Positions 54,430 through 64,000 of a stretch of 64,000 nt of DNA are shown here, in pieces. This DNA comes from Nereocystis luetkeana (taxonomy: Eukaryota > Sar > Phaeophyceae > Laminariales > Laminariaceae). Each line of letters opens with the position of its first letter. The stretch's first letter is position 1. The stretch covers positions 10,608,466 to 10,672,465 of the forward strand of contig JARUPZ010000002.1 of assembly GCA_031213475.1 (NCBI GenBank), in the 5' to 3' direction. The notes under the pieces are model-generated. The model worked only from the letters and a program-made list of their open reading frames with translations. It had not been told where the DNA came from and did no database searches. Made by a program: the position numbers and the translations under genes.

Positions 54430-56000
54430 CCCATGTGTTGCATTAGTTGTTTTTCGCTTACCTTCTCCCCTTCCTGTTTTGCCTTTTGGGGTCACCATCT
54501 ATCTCCTAGGATATTATGTCGACTATTTCTTGCTATTTATTGTCTACTAGTGTAGCAAGCTTCTCCATTCCACATTCGCCTATATTTTCTTTTTATCTTC
54601 CTCCAACACATCCCGTTGCTCCTTTGCACATTTCACATTCTCCCACAATATGACTTTTTCTCTCTTCCACTTCGCAACGAGGGCCATCTGTGCACCTTCT
54701 TTCTCCTCCTCTCGACTTTCTGGTATACCTATTTCTTCTTTCTGGCAGATCCACGTCCCCCGAACAAAATCACAGTTTAAGCGTTTTCGCGTAGTCCACT
54801 CATCAGTGTAACTACGTTTTCATTCAAATCTGTTTCTTAACCCCTAGTTAGGACTGCAGTCCCGTGTTGGGAACAACATACTCAGAATTTGAGTGGTTTG
54901 CCCCCCAAAACGGGACTGACTGCGGTTCTAAAAGGGTTTATTTAACACCCGTGCTGGGGTATCTCTAATAAATATTCTTCCATTTCCATTTTGCTTTTCC
55001 CTCCTTCTTTCTAAGTTCTCTGTTACTTCTGTCTTGTACTCCTCGAATATATCCGCTTGACATTGATTGTCTGTTCTAGTCTCCTTCCTATTTCTTTCCG
55101 TAATTTATCGACTACCTGGGGCTAAAGTATAATGCCGTAAATGACAAAAGCTGGTCTTGTTGTCACTTTCTCACATACATACATACGGCATCCCTATCGT
55201 AGATATGGTTGATAACTTTGTTTTGGCATAGTAGTCAATACTTTATCTTGTCATTTCACTTTCCTCACGCCCCTAACTTCGTTTCAAGCGGGTACACTCC
55301 CAGTTCTGCATTTGACTAATACTGCTGAGTATTCGTCGTCGTACGTGAGCACACTTCACACCATGGTAACTTTTTAGGCGCTGCCATAGATAGACACGGC
55401 CCCCTTTCCTTTGCTTCTCCTGCTTATTATGCTGGCTTTTGGTGCAAGCAACTCGTCAGAGCACACACGTTGGTCCTAGTGTCTACATACGAGTCTGGTA
55501 GGATCGCGTCCACCTTGTCTACAAGTCTTTGTTTTACCATTTTTCCCACGTTTTTTTGCTTTGTGTTCATCACAAGAGCACTCTATTGAGATATCTGCGC
55601 AAAGGTAAGTATTTCGGTCTACGAGCAACAATAAATCTTCCCTCCATTTCCATTTGAATGTTACAGGGTTCTCCGCATTATCCTCGTTAAACAAACCATG
55701 AAGATAAACATACGTACCGCGCACTTTGTTTACGTCAGCTGTCACTCTCCTTTTTCTAGTATATTGGATCAATAGTGCCTCCTCGATTTGTCTTTGCAGT
55801 CCTTCGGGTTTTCCCGATATCTCCACGAAATCATCTACAAAAACCAGTTCCAACACCCGCGTCATCCCCACGGCGACTCCCTGTTTTACTGCTTCAACAG
55901 CTACTGCCATTTCACTAATTTGCACCTTGGGTATTGGTTAGGCAACAACATGCATCACTGTGCAACTCCTAGTAAAATGTCAACATACTTCGACAATTCC
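54430..56000 (-). mobile_element. Decayed non-LTR retrotransposon (LINE) with reverse-transcriptase fragment
   Basis: The best frame, 55925-55476, reads LVFVDDFVEISGKPEGLQRQ and FKWKWREDLLLLVDRNTYLC, a reverse-transcriptase palm segment in which the usual (Y/F)ADD catalytic motif appears as FVDD. Further along the minus strand (about 54780-54600, other frames) are peptides such as RRCTDGPRCEVEERKSHIVG and ECEMCKGATGCV, resembling the Cys-containing C-terminal part of such elements. Frames are broken by stops and shifts, and foldback F1 copy 4 is inserted inside. Not functional. Confidence 0.7.
54837..54940. mobile_element. Foldback element F1, copy 4, nested in the LINE remnant
   Basis: TTAACCCCTAGTTAGGACTG at the left and GCGGTTCTAAAAGGGTTTA at the right; the arms carry GCAGTCCCG and CGGGACTG words as in the EBP1 intron copies. 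Confidence 0.8.
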
Positions 56001-56165
56001 CCGTACAACATCACCGCGCTTCTACCACATCAGGTAATCGTTTTCATCATTCTCCACATATTTCCTCCGATCCGAGTTTTCTACAGCCTTGTCCACAACA
56101 TGCCCTTCCATACCGTGTCATAGACCTTCTGTACGTATGCTCAGAAGCAGTACGTGGTTAGTGCG

Positions 56166-56305
56166 CGGAAAGGAGGGTATACTCATGTCTTACATGGCCG
56201 TGGTCGCATGACCATAGACTCTCCCATCCCGACAATTCCGGAATGGAACACGTCGGCTTTTCATGGACCAGGCAGGCATTGCTTGCACCAAGCGAAGCGC
56301 CGTGA
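56166..56305 (+). repeat. Dispersed repeat R2, copy 3
   Basis: Contains CATGGCCGTGGTCGCATGAC, GGAATGGAACACGTCGGC and TTTTCATGGACCAGGCAGGC, then TTGCACCAAGCGAAGCG, in the same order as the other two copies. Confidence 0.75.
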
Positions 56306-56374
56306 GATGTTTACGCGAGTCGCATGAAGGGTATGCTGCATCCCGCTAAGAATCGCCTATGAGGCTGATTTCGT

Positions 56375-56399
56375 GGGGGGGGGGGGGGGGGGGGGGGGG
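56375..56399. repeat. (G)25 homopolymer
   Basis: Uninterrupted run of 25 G in non-coding DNA. The true length is uncertain in any assembly. Confidence 0.95.
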
Positions 56400-57275
56400 T
56401 GGTGGGGACTCTGAGGACGGGTGCCACTGCTTTGTAGTTTCCCGCAAGCAGGTAGCATGCTTACCGAATTGTTGTCGGGCATCGACCACCCGGGTCACTC
56501 TTTCCGGGTGCTAACGAAGTGTTGGAGGATGGCTAGAGTCGAGGTGAGTGGTATCGGAGGAGGCACTTAATCCAGAGGCGATCTCTCCTCGCTCGTTTTA
56601 TAACGACTCGCTTAGTCTCGCATTGCTTCTTACGCAGCTGGACGTGACTGGGGTCATACCAGATGGCGGTCGGGGTTTTTGCACGGAAGAAGGGATATAC
56701 TGGAGACTGCAGCTACTAGCAGTGGGCGATTGAAAGCGGCCAGCGGCAATCGCATTTTCTCCTGTGCCTCTGCTGAATGTCATGGTGATGGCCATGGCGG
56801 TGTAGGCAATGGCAAGGGTGAAGGATGATCGGCCGGCCAGGAGAAGGGGACGGTCTGAAAGAGCGTGATTGTCGGGGTAGCCCTCACATGAGTGAAAACA
56901 TGCCGGGGGAAGGGGGGGGGGGGGGGAAGAAATCCAGAACAGGGGCATTGCTGAGGCAGATGGGAGTGTTGAAAACAGAGGGGGGGGGGTGGCACTACCT
57001 GATATATGCTCCCGGAAGGGGCTACAAGGTTACTAGGCGCACGGACGAGATGGAGGGTAGAGAAAACCCCGAGACATTATGCTTAGAACCTCCCGGGGCC
57101 GTTTGGCAGGTGCAGGAGCTGATGCCAGAGATTGGCGTATCTCCTCGGAAAAATGCGCGAGGGCATGCGTCTGGAAGTGTAGCAATTACAATATAGAAGA
57201 CAAACGAGGAAAAGTTGAGGATGTGGGCGAGAGGAAGGTCACTTCATCAGGAAGGGGTTCAGGGCGTAAAATGAG

Positions 57276-57380
57276 ATGGGTGAAACGGAGCTACTATTAG
57301 TACAAGATTTAGCAGAAATCATAGGGATCTCTCGTGCAAACGTGAGAACAACATATCAACGAGCGCGGGCAACTTGGTGA
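57276..57380 (+). CDS. Small open frame resembling a helix-turn-helix
   Basis: ATG to TGA, 34 residues. The core LAEIIGISRANVRTTYQRAR matches the general pattern of a prokaryotic-type helix-turn-helix (LAxxxGISxxxVxxxxxRAR, as in sigma-70 region 4 or recombinases). The surrounding frames are short and G-rich and do not extend it. It may be the relic of a transposase or of viral or bacterial DNA, or a coincidence. Confidence 0.25.
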   Translation: MGETELLLVQDLAEIIGISRANVRTTYQRARATW

Positions 57381-58180
57381 CGTCTATCGTTTAATACGAG
57401 CAAATTCTAGAGCTGACGATTCCAATCAGTCGTCATTCGATGTAGGACCTACTGGTTTGGACGTAGGAGAGCGCGATGGCATGGGGGGTAGTAGGGGGAA
57501 GGGCAGTGCCGGCGGCTTTGGCATTTTTGTGGTCGTAGGGAGGAGATGATACCCAGGAGACCTGTTTCTCGAAAGGCGGGGGCGTACTGTCTTCGGAATG
57601 AACTCTTCATTTTAGGTGAACATGTAGTGGAGGACGGAGATCGGAAAGGGGCTACGGAAGGAGAAAAACCGTGCTTTCATTGAGAACTATATCGAGTAGT
57701 AGTGGAAGCGCGAAAATGGAATGGTGACGGAGATATTCACTTAACACGTAAATGAGCGGGGAGTTGGTCCGATTTTTCCAATGACGGCATGCTCGGTTTT
57801 CAGTTTGGAGGGAATAGGCCAGCGGGCGGTCTACGCCATGTCTATGAGGTGGCATGACACACATGTCTAGGAAACGGAGGGAGGAAGGGGTACGAGCAGG
57901 GGCTAAGCCTTCTACCGGTGGAGGGCGTATATAAATGGAGGTCCATGTGAGGCACAACAAATCTATTATATATAGCAAAAATGCGAATGTCGCTGTCGGT
58001 ATTTACTAAAAAACTGGCATTGTTTTTACTATTTAAAGCCCGGTTGTCTGACGTTTTTGTTGCATATGTTACAAAAAACATGCAACATCCAGTGTGGGTG
58101 TCAGAGGTTCTGCGGGAGGGCGAACTTTGTATTCATACATGCATCTTTCATAGAAGTGAAACTGAAGAGAGTGTTTCCCT

Positions 58181-58512
58181 GCGTTCAAAACCTGATGTTT
58201 GGTGGGCAGTGTGAGGGACTATGAATGATGGGACACATTATAGATGTTTTTCAGGTATTCACACATACGGGATAATATATATGTGGTGAGTAGCGACCAC
58301 GAGAGTCGATAGCTCCATAGGGGAGTGTAGTGTGGAAGGAAGAAGGTCCTTGCGTTCAAAATCTGATGTTTGGTGGGCAACGGGAAGGAATACAAATGAC
58401 GGAACACATTGTAAATGCTTTTCAGGTATTCACACATACGGGATATGTGTTGAGTAGCGACAACATAAATCGATAGTGCCATGGGGAAGTATCGTGTGGA
58501 AGGAAGCATCAC
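58181..58512 (+). repeat. Tandem duplication, period about 171 bp
   Basis: GCGTTCAAAACCTGATGTTT at 58181 recurs as GCGTTCAAAATCTGATGTTT at 58352. The units also share TTTTCAGGTATTCACACATA and GAGTAGCGAC, with scattered substitutions and small gaps. Confidence 0.85.
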
Positions 58513-61050
58513 GTCAAAATTTACCCTTGCAGGTATACGAAGTATGCAAACACGAAATAATCAAGCAATCACTGCCTGGGAAAATTTTACAGCATGAGAC
58601 AATACGGGGAAATAGCAAAAAGGTGCGCGTTGTGCGCTCGATATCTATCCGTTCGACGCCACGAGACGGCGAGTGTCACGGTAAATACCGAGCCCGGAAC
58701 CGTCGAGGAGTCATAAGGCGTCGCTTGTTTTGCTAATTCGACTTTGTTTTTCCACGTCAGCTCCCAGTACCATCGTTCGTCCTCCCTTACCCTCCAATAC
58801 ATGTGTTTGCCTCGGGAATGGCGTGCGAAAGGCCTGATGCCTCCTGTCTGCTACGACCCCATTGGTTTTTATGTATATATGAACTCGGCACTTCCTTTCG
58901 TTCTTCAACTCACCCCACTCTGCGCTTATCCTCGTCAAAACTAACGACCTTTGCTGCGCTTTTGCTTGAGCATAAAAAAGCCGTGACCTGAGATGAAACA
59001 TTCAAAACATTCCGGGTAGAAGACCTCAGCGCCCACTGAGTGCTGGGACACGAGGGTAAATAGTGACTTACTACGTAAGTCTCCGGAGTCAGCGGGCCCT
59101 TAGATCAACACATTGTATAGAGCTCACGGTTGAACATAATTCTTTACCACTTGGTAACAAACAACCACGGGCACACACATGCTCCGTGATAGCGTGGTTT
59201 CGAGAACTTCCGAGATACAGAAGCACATCTTATCACGGTGAAAAATCAGAATTTGTTGACCCGTCGATCCTGAAACAAAGAAGGTGTTTTACGAGCCAGT
59301 AGCATAGTCGTGACGTTTCTCTCTAATAATGCCGCTTCTCCAATGAGGCTTACTCGAGTCCGGTGGCTCACAAGGGTTCTGCCGGTGTAACACTAGAGGC
59401 GATGCCGTCTTGTCTCTGCCATCGGCTTAGCAACATATAAAAACTGGGATATTTTGGGGGGAATAGGTAAGTGGCGGTACATCAGATAACGCCGTATCAA
59501 GTTTTGACAACGTATCGAACTTCGTACATGCGAAGAATGTTCAACCTCGTCTGGAGTTCGTGGATACGGAGTGCCATGGAAACCTCCGAGGGCATCAGGC
59601 AGATACCTCCGGCGTAGAATTACCGCTGGCGCAGCGAGTCTCGATTGGTTCCTGCAGCGATATTCGTGTGCGAATCGTCTGCCGACGAGCGGCAATGCGT
59701 TTGGTTGCTACGCGAGGAAGATCGCTCCCAGATAGAAACACGGCGGTGGCGTTTCGTTGGATGTTTGACTATACTGGCGCTCACTCCGAGACGGGAGGCC
59801 TCCGCGATTGGGTGGTGACACATCATACAAGGCGCGAAAGAAGAGAAGTGGGTTTATAACATGAAATGCACCCGGAACAGCAGAGTCGACGGGTAAGACC
59901 GACTACGAGGACACCAGCTCACGATATAACGCCCACAAGATAATTCACGGAGCTGCCGGCCGGTTTAGCTAGTACCTGGTAAATATCTTGGGGCATATGG
60001 ATGAAGGTGGAGCCACGTTCTAGTAGCTCGACCGTTCGATAGTTCGAGGGGCTATCATCGAGCTCGTCATCAGATCGATCCTGACATCGACTTCCTGCTC
60101 TGCCAGGTATAGTTTGTGGGAACTTTGGAGTAAAGCGCATACGGGACTGGAGACACGACGTGGACAGGTACACGTCAGCGCCAACACGTCGGCGAGGTAA
60201 GGAAGGGGGTGCCGACCCCTTCGGACGGCGAAGTTAAAGCCACGATCCGAGTTATGGAGGGTGGGAGGAACCCTGATTTGAGACCTTAGATTACAGCGCG
60301 GGGAAAAACTTGAAGATAATCAGAACACGACACTACTGGGAGTGACTACATTTTCGAATGTATTAGGTTTTAGATTTGGGAATGCATTGCGTACCAATTA
60401 GAGGTTTAGCATGAACATTCGGAATATCTAGAACAGGCATCGGTAATATGACTCATGGCGAGGAATAGGCGAGCCCCATTGATCCATGATTCATCGAAAG
60501 CGGCACATAGGAACAAAATATTACAGGTACCATGGTACCAGGTATTCGGTTGTCCTTTACCAAGCACTTTGGGGGATACGGAAACCTACGAGAACCAGCT
60601 ACCAGCGCACACGTGCGTGGTGCAGCGGCTACATAAGATTGGCACAACTGGCCGAATAATTCTAGTGAAAAGTCTACCGCGTTCATGGTGTGATGCAACA
60701 GTGGAGCACAGATTCTCCACACAGCAGTAGTTTATCAATTGTACCACACAAAGCAGAGCCATAGCGCACGTGCCCACTTTTCGAGTAGATACAAAACGAG
60801 TACGTATCGCGAGATAGGAAAGAGGTCGCCCGTCCAGTAAGCGCTTCGCTGTGAACTTTTCTACAGACAATATGCCTCGCCATCGCGGTTGATTGCATGG
60901 AACGGTAATTTATTGCTCCGAAACGCTAAAACTTTACACGCACCACCCGCAATGCAGTTCATACCTTTTCCCTATATGTTTTTTTTTTTTTCTCTGTCAC
61001 GGGAAGTGCTTCAGCATTCTAAAGCAGTCGAGTCAAATGCACCTGCCGGT
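58513..61050. other. Gene-free stretch with possible orphan exons
   Basis: A minus-strand open stretch at about 60110-59980 (RCQDRSDDELDDSPSNYRTV, then VELLERGSTFIHMPQDIYQ before a GTACTAG donor) and another ending at 59508 (IHELQTRLNILRMYEVRYVV then a stop) look exon-like. I could not connect them in phase or assign a family. Otherwise nothing was seen. Confidence 0.3.
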
Positions 61051-61370
61051 CGCCCCGTTAATCTAGTGGTTACCTTCGAAATGCTGCTATTGATATCGTT
61101 GGTTTTGTGAGCTCGAGTCCCACCGTGGTGATATTGGGAATATATTTCCAGAATAACCAACAAGGAATCAACTAACTGCCGAGAGCGCGTAACGGCGGTA
61201 GGCGCAATGCGGCGCGAGTCGACGGGGGAAGAAAGGGCTGAAGCCTTCTCTCGCGACACAACAGATGCAAGGAACGAACCGTAGTAATGAGAGGGGAGGA
61301 GCGCCCGCTATGCAGCCCCGGATTTGAGTCACGGCTCCTGTAGGAGGGGCAGAGAAAGCAGCGTTGAAAA
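61051..61370 (+). mobile_element. SINE-like repeat R3, copy 1 with tRNA-like head
   Basis: The head has a degenerate pol III A-box region (TTAATCTAGTGGTTA) and a B box (GCTCGAGTCCC) within a partial T-arm (GTGAG/CCCAC), but the acceptor ends do not pair. The body from 61165 matches 21500-21700. A tRNA-derived SINE is the best reading. Confidence 0.5.
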
Positions 61371-64000
61371 TATTAAATGTGGAGAAGAAACATGGTTATA
61401 GAACACATGGTTCGCCGGACGTGAGATGACCTTGTGTCCGAGCTGAACACGCCAGAAGTGTCACGGGGTCCACTATACCAACGCTCTCGTCTACCTCAAG
61501 GTGGATGGGGGTCAAATGTACGCCAACGCACTTGGCCACGAGCTTGGGCCTCTTGCGCCTGCGGTCTGGTCACCGAAGCGCTCCTAAGACGTTCCGGGCT
61601 AGCAAATGATGGGTTCGCCGCTTTTTTTCTTAACTTTTTAAACATAGTCACCGTTGGCCCCCAGAGCGCACTTCGCCCCAAGACGATGACATCACCTAGA
61701 GCATCGCCGTCTCTTGCCCAGGCTCGAGAAAAATAGTCGTTGGTGGCAAATACGAGCACGTTGCTGCCGGCTTCGCATGAATCGGGAGGCCACCTTTGCG
61801 GTAGACTTGTCCTTTTTCCACCGCTTTGATGGCAAGATATAATTAGCGGGTAGATACCTCGCGGTAAAAACGAGGCAAGTACCCGGGGGAGAAGGGTAGA
61901 CACCTGTGACCATGGCTTATTTATAGCCATGCCGAGCGTAAATAAGATCGAGCGCAGCCGTGGCGAGCTGTCGCACTGCATCGAACCGTAATCATGGAGT
62001 TTTGAAACGGAGATCGTTAAATAAATACGAAATACCGTCCCTCCCTCTCCCCTGTCGCCAATCACTGCGTGAGCTAGACCACCAAATCACTTTTTTCGTC
62101 ATTTTAGCTTCTTTGTTTTTTAATCCTCCGGCGGATTGGTAAACATATAGCTTATCAGGGCCCATCTTAACCTGTGAGCGTTATTGGTTCATTCGGGTTT
62201 GTTGGTCGTGGTCATTGATTCCCTGTAGAAATTTTCGACCTTTGTTAATCAGCCTCGATGAGGTTTCGGTGGCTCTTGCAAAACGCTAAGCGCCTCCCCT
62301 ATCCGATAACATCGTGAGTCTGTGCCGCCCACGGTCTCGTGATTTTCTTAACGACTCCTCTCTTTTGGCGCCTCGAGACCCGTTATACGCAATTTGCACT
62401 GTTTTCTGCTGAATACCTTTTGTTTGGCCTCAAAGCATTTACATCTTCGTGTGTCTCATTCGCTTGAAGCATCCTGTGATGCAGACTGGAGATAGATCAT
62501 GGTCGCCACTCTCCGACCGAAGTCCATGCCCCGCCAGAAACTATGTTACCGCCTGAGGCGCGCGCGTTCAAGTTCTCCTGTGTGAAACTTGGGCGTGCTC
62601 GATCCGTCGGAAGATCAGGCGCCCTCGCGTTGCAACACGCGCGAAGCTTCAGTCCTCTCCTGCAGCTTCGAGCGGTTACGACTTGGCCCGACTTCGACCA
62701 AAACGTCTGATAATCCGCATAAACTCCTTCATACGCCTATGTTCAGCCAAGGTCGGCAGCCGTCCGAAGTTGATTGTTGTGGCTCGAGCATGATGCGCAT
62801 TTTCTACAGCAATAGTTAAGCGTTCCGTTTTTGTTCGTGTCCACTATTCAAATCCCAGCTCATGCAGGCGCTTGCACGCATGGGCGCCCGGAGTATGTCT
62901 GGCCTCGTCTATCGCCAGTACGGCCTTACACCGCATACATGCCCTATGTACGATCCCGCGCTGCGCGGAGCACGGAGTTTCGCCGCGTGATTGTCTGCGG
63001 TGTGAGTTTCGTACGATCTGCGCGATGTTGGATCTTGATGTTTCGATCTTGAGGTTGTACGATCTCGTCGTATCGAAAATCGAAAATGAGAACGGCAGTA
63101 GTACGCGAAACATCAAGATCCAACATGTTCCTACGCAAGAACGGCAGTACGCGAGAACGCCTCGCTTGGTGCTACAACAAAAAACATGTAAAACCAGGTG
63201 GAGTTTGATTCACGGTGTCCAGCTCACACAAGATCAACACGCCGTTCCTCGATAGGACTCAACAAACACGTTTTTTTAGGATGAACTTAAATACATCCTA
63301 AATTGGATTTTTCTTCTTCTAATTTATTGCTTGCTTCCTCGTTACGTACGAAATTAGTGGGGGTCTTCCGAAACGTTGTCGGAGCTTCACGCTTCGAAAC
63401 TATGCGAGCGTCGAGGCTGACAAAAAACGCTAGTCTCGATGGAGGGAAACAAACCAAAGTGATGCTAAGGGCCCATCTGAACCAGTACACAAGGTGACGC
63501 TACGAACGAGACTTGCAGTACGAGCTGTGGTATACCCTCCTGTATCACTCGCAACCAATTTTTACCAGGATCATATCCATGGTACATATGTGCACCCGAC
63601 AACAAAAAGGACGTAGGGAAATGAAAAACGAGAAGAAAACCAAAACAGAAAGAAAATACAGGAAAAATGAAAGAAGGAGTATTCGCACAACAAAGAAAGT
63701 GAAACGCGCATTCGCTGAGGACGCAGGTCAAGTTTCGGAGGGACGAGGCTGCTGTATGCTGGTACGAGCAGTCTTCCTGTAACATGTATGTCCAGGTGAA
63801 TGACCAACACATAAGGACGACGCAAGAAGATCAGGCGGAAGACAAGACAAGAATAATAGTGTAGAATAAAGAGCTACAACAAACATTGAACGATCAGCCC
63901 AATCCCCAGCTGATGGATCAGTGATGGCACAAGATACACAGAAGAAGAGGACAGAGATAGACAGGCGAAGGAATCTCTAGAAAAAAACAAAGAAAAACAG
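61371..64000. other. Right-hand stretch with uncertain coding content
   Basis: The minus-strand open frame at 62065-61496 includes a stretch (about 61770-61500) such as FATNDYFSRAWARDGDALGD that may be an exon, but the other strand is open too (61434-61736). A 90-codon minus frame at 63116-62844 contains CMRCKAVLAIDEARHTPGAH, weakly zinc-finger-like. None can be assigned. A hairpin lies at 63025-63126. Confidence 0.3.
63025..63126. repeat. Perfect 21-bp stem hairpin with 60-nt loop
   Basis: ATGTTGGATCTTGATGTTTC (extended by one G) at 63025-63045 is exactly inverted at 63106-63126. Confidence 0.9.

Noticed and set aside
55726-56123. Plus-strand open frames over the LINE remnant
   Set aside because: Shadows of the minus-strand reverse-transcriptase frame.

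Overview
The window reads as nuclear DNA of a photosynthetic stramenopile, most like a brown alga or close relative. This is inference. It rests on a fucoxanthin-chlorophyll protein-type antenna gene with a bipartite plastid presequence, a second predicted plastid protein with the same kind of leader, long GT-AG introns (0.4-3.1 kb), TTAGGG-type telomeric words, and much repeat-rich non-coding DNA. The species cannot be named from sequence alone.

Genes, left to right. (1) A minus-strand Y-family DNA polymerase eta gene (4295 to beyond base 1, six exons seen); one small exon carries an in-frame TAA. (2) A minus-strand plastid-targeted PAP/fibrillin-like gene (10474-6034). (3) A plus-strand WW-domain gene (10744-12941), almost head to head with gene 2. 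(4) A plus-strand EBP1/PA2G4 homologue (18631-34092), whose 12 exons join in consistent phase to 405 residues. (5) The plus-strand antenna gene (37381-41234) with one 3.1 kb intron. (6) A minus-strand, intron-less, secreted expansin-like gene (50917-50267). A decayed non-LTR reverse transcriptase lies at 54.4-56.0 kb. Several weaker open frames are listed with low confidence.

Most of the rest is repeats. They include a non-autonomous hAT-type element with a perfect 8-bp target duplication inside the antenna intron, a four-copy family of roughly 100-bp foldback elements (three in EBP1 introns), and a 329-bp repeat present twice in EBP1 introns. A 1.25-kb near-palindrome has GGGGACCCC-minisatellite arms. 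A three-copy dispersed repeat, a SINE-like family, two internal telomere-repeat tracts sitting in terminal-inverted-repeat elements, and a short palindromic word (TACCAGGTA/TACCTGGTA) scattered through non-coding DNA were also seen.

The genes are unrelated housekeeping, plastid and secreted functions, with no sign of a gene cluster. I found no clearly new multi-gene system. The most unusual content is structural: long hairpins, nested elements, and a duplicated microexon-like unit. All gene models come from reading splice sites and protein similarity by eye; no search or alignment tool was used.
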